Part shown: piece by piece, positions 34,835-44,324 of the stretch | How positions within the stretch are numbered: the first letter of the stretch is position 1 | Layout of the letters: each line of letters starts with the position of its first letter | Source of the DNA: Egibacteraceae bacterium | GTDB taxonomy: Bacteria; Actinomycetota; Nitriliruptoria; Euzebyales; Egibacteraceae | Reading direction: 5' to 3' | Assembly (NCBI GenBank): GCA_030447925.1 | Contig: JAUJNX010000006.1 | Coordinates: forward strand, 83,820 to 147,819 | Length of the DNA stretch: 64,000 bases | The notes under the pieces: generated by a model | Database searches by the model: none | Seen by the model: the letters and a program-made list of their open reading frames with translations, nothing else | What the model was told of the DNA's origin: nothing | Program-made: the position numbers and the translations under genes

Positions 34835-35871
34835 CCGCCGACCTGGTCGTCGTCGAGGACCTGCAGGTCCACTTCCCGATCCGCACCGGCGCGCTGCTGG
34901 GGCGGACGACGGGGGCGGTCCGGGCGGTGGACGGGGTGTCGCTGTCCATCCGCAAGGGCGAGACGCTGGGGCTGGTCGGCGAGTCCGGCAGCGGCAAGAC
35001 CACCACGGGGCGCGCGCTGCTGCGCCTGGTCGAGCCGACCGGCGGGCGGGTCACCTTCGACGGCGTCGACGTCCTCGCCCTGCGCGGCGAGGAGCTGCGC
35101 AAGCTGCGCCGGCGCATGCAGATGGTGTTCCAGGACCCCTACTCCAGCCTCAACCCGCGCCGCAACGTCGCCAACCTCGTCGGTGAGCCACTGCGCGTGC
35201 ACGGCATCGCGTCCGGCCGGGCCCTGGACACGCGCGTCACCGAGCTGCTCGACCTCGTCGGGCTGCCGCGCAACGCGGGCGCCCGCTACCCCCACGAGTT
35301 CTCCGGCGGCCAGCGCCAGCGCATCGGCCTCGCCCGCGCGGTGGCGCTGGACCCCGACCTGGTCGTCGCCGACGAACCCGTGTCGGCCCTGGACGTGTCG
35401 ATCCAGGCGCAGATCCTCAACCTCCTCGGCGACCTGCAGCAGCGCCTCGACCTCACCTACCTGTTCATCGCCCACGACCTCGCCGTGGTGCGCCACGTCG
35501 CGGACCGCATCGCGGTGATGTACCTCGGCACGATCGTCGAGCTGGCCACGGCGCCGGCCCTCGTCGGCCGGCCCCTCCACCCGTACTCGAGGGCGCTGCT
35601 GTCGGCGGTGCCGATCCCCGACCCGCGGGTCGAGGCCGTGCGCGAGCGCATCATCCTGCGCGGCGACATCCCGTCGCCCGCGGCCCCGCCGCCGGGGTGC
35701 CGGTTCCACACCCGCTGCCCCTTCCGGCAGGCGACGCGGTGCGACACCGAGATCCCCGCCCTGCGGGAGGTGCGGCCGGGCCACACCGTCGCGTGCCACT
35801 GGGCCGAGGAGATCGAGGCCGGGCGCATCCGCCCCGCGCAGCCCGCCGCCGCGCTGGCGGCCGACGGGTGA
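34831..35871 (+). CDS. ABC transporter ATP-binding protein (DppF type)
   Basis: 346 residues, GTGA overlap with the previous gene. Walker [10 protein letters not shown]-loop [12 protein letters not shown], signature SGGQRQR, Walker [10 protein letters not shown]-loop FIAHDL, then the OppF-like tail with [16 protein letters not shown] and a Cys cluster ([17 protein letters not shown]). Together with DppD it powers the import. It ends the operon of five; TetR begins 28 bp after. Confidence 0.93.
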   Translation: MTADLVVVEDLQVHFPIRTGALLGRTTGAVRAVDGVSLSIRKGETLGLVGESGSGKTTTGRALLRLVEPTGGRVTFDGVDVLALRGEELRKLRRRMQMVFQDPYSSLNPRRNVANLVGEPLRVHGIASGRALDTRVTELLDLVGLPRNAGARYPHEFSGGQRQRIGLARAVALDPDLVVADEPVSALDVSIQAQILNLLGDLQQRLDLTYLFIAHDLAVVRHVADRIAVMYLGTIVELATAPALVGRPLHPYSRALLSAVPIPDPRVEAVRERIILRGDIPSPAAPPPGCRFHTRCPFRQATRCDTEIPALREVRPGHTVACHWAEEIEAGRIRPAQPAAALAADG

Positions 35872-35899
35872 CCTGCCCGGATCGGTACCATCGGCCACG

Positions 35900-36514
35900 A
35901 TGACGGCCACCCCGCCCACGCGCGCGGAGCGCACGGCGTCCCGCCTCCGGCTGGCCGCGCGGGAGGCGTTCGCCGAGCTGGGCTGGAACGCGGCCCGCGT
36001 GGAGGACATCGTCAAGCGGGCGGGCGTCAGCCACGGCACCTTCTACACCTACTACGACAACAAGTCGGCGCTGCTGCGCGACCTCGTGGAGGCGAGCCAG
36101 GGCGACCTCGCCGCGCTGGCCGCGGCGCCGTGGCGTGGCGACGACGTGCGCGGCGCGATCGAGCACGTCATCAGCGGGGTCGTGGACCTGTTCGCCCGCG
36201 ACGCGGTGGTCATCAAGACCTGGCTGCAGGCCGCGCGCGAGGACGACGCCTTCCGCGACCTCTACGTCGACTCCCGCGCGATGTTCGTCCGCCGGGTCGC
36301 CGAGCACCTGTCCGCGGCCTCGGCGGCGTCCGGTCGCCGGTCGCCGTCCGCGCGCTCGGTCGCCGCGGCCCTGGTCGCCATGGTCGAGCACTTCGCCTAC
36401 CTGTGGCTGGTGCTCGGCGAACCCCACGACCGCGACGACGCGATCGCGGCGCTCGTCCTGGTCTGGGGCACGGCCCTCAACGAGCTCGCCGACGCGCGCC
36501 TCGCGACCGTGTGA
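35900..36514 (+). CDS. TetR-family transcriptional regulator
   Basis: 204 residues from an ATG at 35900. N-terminal HTH: RLAAREAFAELGWNAARVEDIVKRAGVSHGTFYTYYDNKSALL. The remaining 150 residues form the all-helical ligand-binding and dimer domain; ligand unknown. It follows the transporter operon by 28 bp in the same direction, so it may be co-transcribed and control the importer. Its stop (TGA) is overlapped by the GTG of the first 65-bp repeat mini-ORF (GTGA). Confidence 0.9.
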   Translation: MTATPPTRAERTASRLRLAAREAFAELGWNAARVEDIVKRAGVSHGTFYTYYDNKSALLRDLVEASQGDLAALAAAPWRGDDVRGAIEHVISGVVDLFARDAVVIKTWLQAAREDDAFRDLYVDSRAMFVRRVAEHLSAASAASGRRSPSARSVAAALVAMVEHFAYLWLVLGEPHDRDDAIAALVLVWGTALNELADARLATV

Positions 36515-36644
36515 GCGCTGCAGGGCGAAGCCCGGAGTCCTTGCTCACGAGCCGCCCGGCGTCTGAGGTGCACCCATGAGCGCTGCAGGGCGAAGCCCGG
36601 AGTCCTTGTTCGCGAGCCGCCCGGCGTCTGAGGTGCACCCATGA
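36511..36644 (+). repeat. Tandem pair of the 65-bp coupling repeat (MIRU-like)
   Basis: Two units, 36512-36576 and 36577-36641, differ by only three bases. Each contains a 22-codon ORF: GTG at 36511 to TGA at 36577-36579, and ATG at 36576 to TGA at 36642-36644. The ORFs share MSAAGRSPESL and end SRPASEVHP. The start of copy 1 overlaps the TetR stop; copy 2 starts inside the stop of copy 1 (ATGA). No gene begins at the end of copy 2; a 12-codon frame follows. GGGCGAAGCCC forms a small hairpin near each 5' end. Confidence 0.85.
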
Positions 36645-36738
36645 GGCGCCCCCGCAGCCGCGACGGGACGCGCTGCTAGCATGATCTGCGCATGCCGCGA
36701 CTGGTCAGTCGGGGTAGCGGCGCAGGAGGACGGGCGCA

Positions 36739-37371
36739 TTGGACGACGGCCCAGTACCCGGACGGCTCGACACGGAGCCGGACGGGACCCCGCTCGTCGG
36801 GGAGGTCACGATGCTGCCGCTGGACCCGGCCCGGGTCCGGCACGGTGCCTCCCGCCAGCGGGGCCCCCGCAAGTCGCTCGTCCTGAACGCGACCATGGAG
36901 CCGCTCTGCGTCGTCCCGGCGCGCCGCGCCGTCGTGCTCGTCCTGGCGGCCAAGGCCGACGTCGTGTCGGCCAACGGCCACCGCTTCCGGTCCGAGCACG
37001 TCGACATCGCCGCGCCCTCGATCATCCGGCTGCGCTCCTTCGTGCGCGTGCCCTACCGGCGCCGGGCGGCCCTGTCGCGTCGCGGGGTGTTCCTGCGCGA
37101 CGACTACACCTGCCAGTACTGCGGGGTGCCCGCGGAGAACGTGGACCACGTGCACCCGCGCAGCCGCGGCGGCGCCCACGAGTGGGAGAACGTCGTGGCG
37201 GCCTGCCGGCGCTGCAACAGCCGCAAGAAGGACCGCACCCCGGCCGAGGCGCACATGACCCTGGCGCGCGCGCCCTTCGCCCCGCGGGCCGCCTTCTGGC
37301 TGATCGTCGCGGTCGGCGGCCTCGAACCCGCCTGGGACGCCTACCTCGGCGACACCCTGACCGCCTCCTGA
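36739..37371 (+). CDS. HNH endonuclease
   Basis: 210 residues from a TTG at 36739 with CAGGAGGA 8 nt upstream; an ATG at 36811 would give a shorter form. N-terminal part with LVLNATMEPLCVVPARRAVVLV, then the HNH core: CQYCG, VDHVHPRSRGG (catalytic His), WENVVAACRRCNSRK (Asn and Zn Cys). Such genes are widespread in Actinomycetota as single enzymes and are also present in phage. Metal-dependent nicking or cleavage of DNA is likely, target unknown. No methylase or toxin partner is adjacent. Confidence 0.88.
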   Translation: MDDGPVPGRLDTEPDGTPLVGEVTMLPLDPARVRHGASRQRGPRKSLVLNATMEPLCVVPARRAVVLVLAAKADVVSANGHRFRSEHVDIAAPSIIRLRSFVRVPYRRRAALSRRGVFLRDDYTCQYCGVPAENVDHVHPRSRGGAHEWENVVAACRRCNSRKKDRTPAEAHMTLARAPFAPRAAFWLIVAVGGLEPAWDAYLGDTLTAS

Positions 37372-37746
37372 CCGCGGTCCCCGCCCCGCGCGGCTGACGC
37401 CGGGGCGACCGGGCCGCGGGGTCCTCCCGGCGCGCCCCCACCCCGCCCCACCCGTCCCGGCGTCCGACGCTGCGCTGCGGGCGGGCCGCCGCCCCACGCC
37501 GCCCCCCACTCCGCCCCACCACCCCGGCCGGTCGCGCGCCCCGGGCCGCCCGCTGCGCCCGCTGGGACGGCGGGAACGCGGTCGGAGGGGCGCCGCCGCG
37601 CCCTCGCGAGGTGCGGATCGGGCGGCCAGGGGTGCCCGGACGGGCCGCATGGGCCGCGCAAGGCCAACTTCCCCCACATCGCACCACCGCCCTGACCAGC
37701 GGGTTTGCTCTTTCACCGGCGTTGTGTTCCAGAAAGATCACCCTGC
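37372..37746. other. Intergenic region before the dcw cluster
   Basis: The first 280 bp are extremely C/G-rich with open but meaningless frames (Arg/Pro/Gly-rich); I see no gene. From about 37660 the sequence becomes more AT-rich (CAGCGGGTTTGCTCTTTCACC and GTTGTGTTCCAGAAAGATC), as expected of a promoter region for mraZ. No clear -35/-10 pair can be fixed. Confidence 0.4.
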
Positions 37747-37750
37747 GTGG

Positions 37751-37788
37751 TTGACACGGTGGAGCGTAGTGGGGGAGAGTGGGGCCGA
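37751..37788 (+). promoter_or_regulatory. Probable MraZ operator repeats
   Basis: TTGACA at 37751-37756 is followed by three 10-bp spaced repeats: GGTGGAGCGT, AGTGGGGGAG and AGTGGGGCCG (37759-37788). MraZ binds such G-rich direct repeats, spaced about one helix turn, upstream of its own gene. It would repress the first part of the dcw cluster. mraZ starts 38 bp downstream. Confidence 0.55.
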
Positions 37789-37825
37789 AGGGCGTCAGGG
37801 TGGCGCTGCGGAGGCGGGGCGGGTC

Positions 37826-38259
37826 ATGTTCCTGGGGGAGTACCAGCACACGCTGGACCCCAAGGGGCGCGTGATCCTCCCCTCCGCCTTCCGCGAGGAG
37901 CTGGAGGGAGGGCTGGTCATGACCGTCGGACTCGACCACTGCCTCACCGTCCACTCCCGCGAGGGCTGGGAGGAGGTCGTGAACGGCCTGCGCGCGCTGC
38001 GCACCACCGACCGCCGCGAGCGGATGTTCGCCCGCATGCTCACCGCCTCCGCCCAGGCCGAGGAGCTGGACCGCCAGGGGCGCATCACCATCCCGGCGCG
38101 GCTCCGCGACTACGCCGACCTGCGCGGCAACGTGGCGGTCATCGGCGCCGACAGCCGCATCGAGCTGTGGAACGCCGAGGCCTGGGAGGCCTACCGCAGC
38201 GAGGCCATGGCGGACTTCGCGGCCACCGAACGTCCCTTCGACGTCGGCGGGGCGTTCTG

Positions 38260-38260
<1 letters not shown>
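37826..38260 (+). CDS. mraZ: MraZ, transcriptional regulator of the dcw cluster
   Basis: 144 residues from an ATG at 37826. Two SpoVT-AbrB-like repeats: FLGEYQHTLDPKGRVILPSAFRE at the N-terminus and EELDRQGRITIPARLRDYA in the second half. Length and order are standard. First gene of the cluster; its stop overlaps the next start (TGATG). The G-rich operators upstream fit autoregulation. Confidence 0.97.
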
Positions 38261-39339
<1,079 letters not shown>

Positions 39340-39363
39340 TCGCCCCGAACACCCGGAGCACAC

Positions 39364-39801
39364 ATGTCCGCGCAGGCCCTCACCACCGCCGCCGAGCGGC
39401 CCCGCCCGAGCTTCCGCCCGAGCTCCCGCCCCGAGCTCCGCCTGGTGGAGCCGCCCCGCCACTCGCTGCGCTGGCTCGTCGCCGGCCTGCTCCTCGCCGC
39501 CGCCGGCGTCTTCGGCGTCGTGTCGCTGCACGCCGCCGCCACCGAGGCCACCTTCGCAGCCGCCGACCTGCAGACCGAGGTCAACGCCCTGCGCCAGGAG
39601 TACGACGAGCTGACGGCCGAGGTCGCCGCGCTCGAGTCGCCCGAGCACGTCCGCCGCGTCGCCGTCGACGAGCTGGGCATGGTCCCCGCCAGCCGGCCGG
39701 ACTACCTGGTCGCGGCGCCGCAGGCCGCGCCCCCCGCGCCCGCCCAGGTCGCCGCCTCCGACGTGGTGGACCCGCTCAAGGCCACCCTCGGCACGCGATG
39801 A
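39364..39801 (+). CDS. ftsL: FtsL-like cell division protein
   Basis: 145 residues from an ATG at 39364. A Pro/Arg-rich cytoplasmic N-terminus, one membrane helix (WLVAGLLLAAAGVFGVVSL), then a short coiled coil (DLQTEVNALRQEYDELTAEVAALES) and PEHVRRVAVDELGM. This is the FtsL/DivIC layout and it occupies the usual position between rsmH and ftsI. Part of the FtsQLB complex that activates FtsWI. Its stop overlaps the ATGA start of the next frame. Confidence 0.88.
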   Translation: MSAQALTTAAERPRPSFRPSSRPELRLVEPPRHSLRWLVAGLLLAAAGVFGVVSLHAAATEATFAAADLQTEVNALRQEYDELTAEVAALESPEHVRRVAVDELGMVPASRPDYLVAAPQAAPPAPAQVAASDVVDPLKATLGTR

Positions 39802-40321
39802 CGGCCCGGACCCCCCGACCCCCGACCGCCGAGCGCCTCCGGGCCGCCGCCGCCCGCCCCCGCCCCCCGGCAACCGCCGAGGAGCCCCCCGCCCCCCGCA
39901 CCGCCCGCGGCGCCGCCGCCCGCCCCGCACCCCGCGAGGACGGCGGCGTGCCCCGCGCAACCCGCGCCACGGCCCGCCCCGCACCCCGCGACGCCCGCCC
40001 CTCGCTGCGGGACGACAACGACGTGCCGCACGCCGGTCGCGCCACGCCCCGGGCCGCAACCCGCCCTGCAGCCCGCGAGGGCGCGCGCCGCAGGCCGCAA
40101 CGGCCGCGCCGCCCCCCGCGACGGCCGGGCCGCGCCGCGGGACGGCCGGGGGCGTCCCGGGCCGGGGCGGCGTCGGCGCGCACGGCCGGCGCCGCCCCGG
40201 CGACGCGCGCGCGCCGGCCCGCCGCGGCGCCGTCCCCGGACCGCTCGTCGCGCCCACGGCCGTCGCGGCCGTCGCGCCCGCTTGCTCGGGCGCGGGGGGC
40301 GAGCGCGCTCGGCGCCCCGCC
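39798..40321 (+). pseudogene. ftsI: N-terminal remnant preceding ftsI
   Basis: An ATGA-coupled frame begins at 39798 (MTARTPRPPTAERLRAAAAR) and stays open to 40517, but it is only a Pro/Arg/Ala-rich cytoplasmic extension. The membrane anchor and pedestal domain that should follow (roughly 250 residues) are missing. The transpeptidase domain continues in another frame from about 40322. The nucleotide sequence in the last 190 bp is simple G/C repeats, where an assembly collapse is easy. As written, no full FtsI can be made. Confidence 0.6.
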
Positions 40322-41260
40322 GTGCGCCCCGACGGCGCGATCGACCGCAACCGCGCCGTCAGCGACGCCTACGAGCCGGGCAGCGTCCAGAAGGTCGTCA
40401 CCGTCGCCGCGGCCCTCGAGGAGGGCCTCATCGAACCCGACGAGGTCGTGGACGTCCCCGCCAGCTGGTCCTACCGCGGCAGCCGTCCGTTCAGCGAGCA
40501 GCACCCCGGCCGCATGACCGTCGCCGAGCTCATGGCCCGGTCGTCCAACGTCGGGACCATGATGGTCGCCGACCGCCTGGGCCCCGAGCGCCTGCACGAC
40601 TGGATCGGCCGCTTCGGCTACACCCGCCCCCTGGGCCTGCCGGGGGAGAATGCCGGCCTGCTGCCGGCGGTCGCCGACTGGTCGAACACCAGCCTGCCGA
40701 CCATCGCCATCGGCCACGGCGTGTCCGCCAACCTCCTGCAGGTGACCGGCGTCTTCGCCACCATCGCCCGCGGGGGGGAGTGGGTGGCGCCGACCCTGGT
40801 CCGCGGCACGATCGGCCCCGACGGGCGCCTGCAGCCGTCGGCGGCGCCCGAGCGCCGCCGTGTGGTCTCGGAGGAGACCGCCGCGCAGGTCCGCGAGATG
40901 CTCGCGGGCGTGGTCACCGACGAGGGCGGCACCGGCGAGCGCGCCGGGATCGAGGGCTACGACGTCGCCGGCAAGACCGGCACCGCCCGGAAGGTCACCG
41001 ACGGGCGCTACGAGGACGGCGCCTACATCTCGACCTTCGCCGGCTTCGCACCCGCCGAGGACCCGGAGCTCGTCGTCGCCGTGATGGTCGACGAGCCGCG
41101 CGAGGGCAGCTACTACGCCGGCCAGGTCGCCGCCCCGGTGTTCCAGGACGTGCTGCGCTTCGCGCTCACCCACGAGCGCGTCGCCCCGACGGACCCGGTG
41201 GAGGCGGGGGTGCAACCGGCGCCGACGCCGACCCCGTCGGCGACGCCCGCGGCCCCCTGA
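40322..41260 (+). CDS. ftsI: FtsI / PBP3 transpeptidase domain (truncated)
   Basis: 312 codons of the transpeptidase domain. The catalytic Ser and Lys are in YEPGSVQKVVT (SxxK), then ARSSNVGTM (SxN) and AGKTGTARK (KTG). The Gly/Pro/Thr-rich C-terminus (PTPTPSATPAAP) is normal. The first GTG (40322) is not a real start, because the protein must have an N-terminal anchor. The septal transpeptidase cross-links peptidoglycan at the division site. Essential in nearly all bacteria, so the missing part suggests a sequence or assembly fault. Confidence 0.75.
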   Translation: MRPDGAIDRNRAVSDAYEPGSVQKVVTVAAALEEGLIEPDEVVDVPASWSYRGSRPFSEQHPGRMTVAELMARSSNVGTMMVADRLGPERLHDWIGRFGYTRPLGLPGENAGLLPAVADWSNTSLPTIAIGHGVSANLLQVTGVFATIARGGEWVAPTLVRGTIGPDGRLQPSAAPERRRVVSEETAAQVREMLAGVVTDEGGTGERAGIEGYDVAGKTGTARKVTDGRYEDGAYISTFAGFAPAEDPELVVAVMVDEPREGSYYAGQVAAPVFQDVLRFALTHERVAPTDPVEAGVQPAPTPTPSATPAAP

Positions 41261-41352
41261 CATCGCCCGTCCGACCGTCCGGGACGCCTCCGGCGGCCCG
41301 GGTCCCCTCCGCTCTATCCTCGCCTGGCGCGGCCGTGGTCCGCGCTCCTCCC

Positions 41353-42882
41353 ATGAACGCACCCCTCCCCGCGCCGGTGGCGCTCGCCGACCTGCTGGAC
41401 GTCCTGCCTCGGGGCGCCCGCCTGGTCGGCGCGCCCGCGGACGGCACGGTCGTGGTCGACGTCACCCACGACAGCCGCCAGGCGGGGCCCGGGGTGCTGC
41501 TCGCCTGCCGGCCCGGCGGGCGGGTGGACGGCCACGACTTCGCGCCGGCGGCGGTGGCGGCCGGGACACCCGCCCTGCTCGTCCAGCGGCCCCTGGACCT
41601 GCCCGTGCCCCAGCTGCTGACGCCGGACGTCGGGGCGGTCCTGGCCGCCGTCGCCGCGCGCGTCCACGGGGACCCGTCGCGGTCCCTGGCGCTGCTCGGC
41701 GTCACCGGGACCAGCGGCAAGACGACCACGACCTTCCTGCTGGACGCGGCCCTGCGCGCCGCCGGCCACATCACGGGGTTGATCGGTACCGTGCGCACCG
41801 TCGTCGCGGGCGAGGCGGTCGACGCGGTGCGCACGACGCCGGAGGCGACCGACCTCCAGCGGCTGCTCCACCGCATGGTCGACGCCGGCGTGACCGCCGC
41901 CGCGATGGAGGTGTCCAGCCACGGCCTGGCCCTGGGCCGGGTCGCGGGGACCCGCTTCGCCGCCGCCGGCTTCACCAACCTCAGCCAGGACCACCTCGAC
42001 TTCCACCGCGACATGGCCGACTACGAGGCCGCCAAGACGCGCCTGTTCGACCCCGCCTTCACCGGCGTGGCCGCGGTCACCGTGGACGACGACGCGGGCC
42101 GGCGCATCGCCGCCACCGCGGAGCGGCGCGGCCTGCGCGTCCTGCGGGTGTCGGGCGCGGGCGGGACCCACGGCGGACCGGCCGACATCACCGCGCGCGA
42201 CGTGCTGCTGGGCCCCGCCGGGTCCGCGTTCACCGCGGTGCTGGACGGGCGGGCGGTGCCGGTCCGGGTGCGCCTGCCCGGCGCGTTCAACGTCGCGAAC
42301 ACCCTGCTCGCCCTGGCGCTGGCGGCGGCCGCCGGCGTCGACCCGGTGACCGCGGCCGCGGGCGTCGGCGCGCTGGCCGGTGTCCCCGGCCGGATGGAGG
42401 CCGTCGATGCGGGCCAGCCGTTCGCCGTCGTCGTCGACTACGCCCACAAGCCGGCCGCGCTGGAGGGCGTCCTGCGCGCCGCCCGCGACCTCGCCGGCAG
42501 CCCCGGGGGGCGGGTCGCCGTCGTGATCGGCGCGGGCGGCGACCGCGACCAGGGCAAGCGCGCGGCGATGGGCCGGGCGGCGGCGGAGCTCGCCGACCTC
42601 GTCGTCCTGACCAGCGACAACCCGCGGTCGGAGGACCCCCGGGCGATCCTGGACGCGCTGCTGGCCGGAGTGCGGTCGGTCGCGGGTGCCACGGCCGCGG
42701 TCCAGCCCGACCGCCGCGCCGCCATCGCCGCGGCCCTGGAGCAGGCCCGCCCCGGCGACGTCGTCGTCATCGCCGGCAAGGGCCACGAGACCTACCAGGA
42801 GATCGGGGACGTCACCGTGCCCTTCGACGACCGCGCCGTGGCCCGCGAGCTGCTGGCCGCGCACGAGGGGGCGCCGGCGTGA
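41353..42882 (+). CDS. murE: UDP-MurNAc-tripeptide synthetase
   Basis: 509 residues from an ATG at 41353. P-loop GVTGTSGKTTTTFLL, AMEVSSHGLALGRVAGT, NLSQDHLDFHRDM, and the amino-acid specificity motif SDNPRSEDP. In this family DNPR goes with meso-diaminopimelate addition. The C-terminus has VVIAGKGHETYQEI. A cytoplasmic Mur ligase adding the third residue of the stem peptide. Overlaps murF by 4 nt (GTGA). Confidence 0.96.
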   Translation: MNAPLPAPVALADLLDVLPRGARLVGAPADGTVVVDVTHDSRQAGPGVLLACRPGGRVDGHDFAPAAVAAGTPALLVQRPLDLPVPQLLTPDVGAVLAAVAARVHGDPSRSLALLGVTGTSGKTTTTFLLDAALRAAGHITGLIGTVRTVVAGEAVDAVRTTPEATDLQRLLHRMVDAGVTAAAMEVSSHGLALGRVAGTRFAAAGFTNLSQDHLDFHRDMADYEAAKTRLFDPAFTGVAAVTVDDDAGRRIAATAERRGLRVLRVSGAGGTHGGPADITARDVLLGPAGSAFTAVLDGRAVPVRVRLPGAFNVANTLLALALAAAAGVDPVTAAAGVGALAGVPGRMEAVDAGQPFAVVVDYAHKPAALEGVLRAARDLAGSPGGRVAVVIGAGGDRDQGKRAAMGRAAAELADLVVLTSDNPRSEDPRAILDALLAGVRSVAGATAAVQPDRRAAIAAALEQARPGDVVVIAGKGHETYQEIGDVTVPFDDRAVARELLAAHEGAPA

Positions 42883-44324
42883 TCCCCCTGACCGCCGAGC
42901 AGCTCGCCGACGTCGTCGGCGGCGACCTCACCGGCGCGGCCGACCCCGCCGCCGCGGTCGACGAGGTCGTCATCGACTCGCGCGCGGCCGGGCCCGGCGC
43001 GCTGTTCGTCGCGCTGCCCGGGGCGACCACCGACGGCCACCGCTTCGTGGCCGACGCCGTCGCCCGCGGCGCGGCGGCGGCGCTGGTGGCCGCCGACCGA
43101 CTCGGCGACGTGCCCGACGGCGCGCCGGCCGTGGACGTCGACGACCCCGCCGACGCGCTCCTGGGCCTGGGCCGCTGGGTCCGCGAGACCGTCGACCCGA
43201 CGGTGGTCGCGATCACGGGGTCGTCGGGCAAGACCACGACCAAGGACCTGATCGCCGCCGCCGTGGGCGCCGGGCGCACCGTCGTCGCGGCGACCGGGTC
43301 GTTCAACAACGAGCTCGGGGTCCCGCTCACCTGCTGCCGACTGCGCCTGGACACCGAGGTCCTCGTCGCCGAGGTCGGCGCGCGCGGCATCGGTCACATC
43401 GCGAAGCTGGCCGCGCTGCTGGACCCCGACATCGGCGTGGTGACCATGATCGGCGGCGCCCACCTGGAGCTGTTCGGCGACCTGGACACCATCGCGGTGG
43501 CCAAGGGCGAGCTGGTCGAGGCGCTTCCCCCGTCCGGGTTGGCCGTCCTCAACGGCGACGACGCCCGCGTCGCGGCGCTGGCGGCGCGCACCCGCGCGCG
43601 CGTGGTCACCTACGGGCGCGGGCCGGGGGCGGACTGGCGCGCGGAGGACGTGCGCACCGACGAGCTCGCGCGCCCCGCCTTCCGGGTCCGCGGCGTCGAT
43701 GTGGCCGTCCCCCTGCCCGGGGAGCACAACGTCGGCAACGCGCTGGCCGCGCTGGCGGTCGCCGACGCCGTCGGCGTGCCGCTGGACGCCGCGGCCGCCG
43801 CGCTGGCCGGCGCGAGCGTGTCGCGCTGGCGCATGGAGGTCGTGCGCACCCGCGACGGCGTGACCGTCCTCAACGACGCCTACAACGCCAACCCCGCGTC
43901 GGTCACCGCCGCGCTGCGCACCCTGGTGTCGATGCACACGTCCGGCCGGCGGTGGGCGGTCCTGGGAACGATGGCGGAGCTGGGCGACGCCAGCGCGGCC
44001 GAGCACGACCGCATCGGGCGGCTCGCGATCCGCCTGGGCGTGGACGGCCTGGTCGTCGTCGGCCGCGAGGCGCGCCCGCTGCGCGACGCCGCCGACCTCG
44101 AGGGCTTCTACGGGCAGGGCGACCTCTACGCCGTCGACGACGTCGACGAGGTCGGCGGGGTCCTGGCGGGCCGCCTGGCCCCCGGCGACGTCGTGCTGGT
44201 CAAGGCCAGCCGCGCCGTCGGCCTGGAGCGCGCGGCCGCCGCCCTGGTCGCCGCCGCCGGGGGACCGGCCGCCGACGGGGCGGGCGACGGCGCGCCGGGC
44301 CGGGACGGGCGGGGGCCCGGGTGA
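42879..44324 (+). CDS. murF: UDP-MurNAc-pentapeptide synthetase
   Basis: 481 residues from a GTG at 42879. Mur ligase pattern: AITGSSGKTTTKDLIAA, EVGARGIGHIAKL, NGDDARV, LLAGEHNVGN-like PGEHNVGNALAAL and VLNDAYNANPASVTAAL. It adds D-Ala-D-Ala to the UDP-MurNAc tripeptide. A C-terminal tail of Gly/Ala/Pro follows the core. Four-base overlaps with murE and mraY. Confidence 0.96.
   Translation: MIPLTAEQLADVVGGDLTGAADPAAAVDEVVIDSRAAGPGALFVALPGATTDGHRFVADAVARGAAAALVAADRLGDVPDGAPAVDVDDPADALLGLGRWVRETVDPTVVAITGSSGKTTTKDLIAAAVGAGRTVVAATGSFNNELGVPLTCCRLRLDTEVLVAEVGARGIGHIAKLAALLDPDIGVVTMIGGAHLELFGDLDTIAVAKGELVEALPPSGLAVLNGDDARVAALAARTRARVVTYGRGPGADWRAEDVRTDELARPAFRVRGVDVAVPLPGEHNVGNALAALAVADAVGVPLDAAAAALAGASVSRWRMEVVRTRDGVTVLNDAYNANPASVTAALRTLVSMHTSGRRWAVLGTMAELGDASAAEHDRIGRLAIRLGVDGLVVVGREARPLRDAADLEGFYGQGDLYAVDDVDEVGGVLAGRLAPGDVVLVKASRAVGLERAAAALVAAAGGPAADGAGDGAPGRDGRGPG

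Noticed and set aside
40082-40320. Possible separate Pro/Arg-rich gene before the ftsI transpeptidase domain
   Set aside because: Simple-sequence composition and position inside the ftsI locus make it a remnant of the ftsI N-terminus rather than an independent gene.
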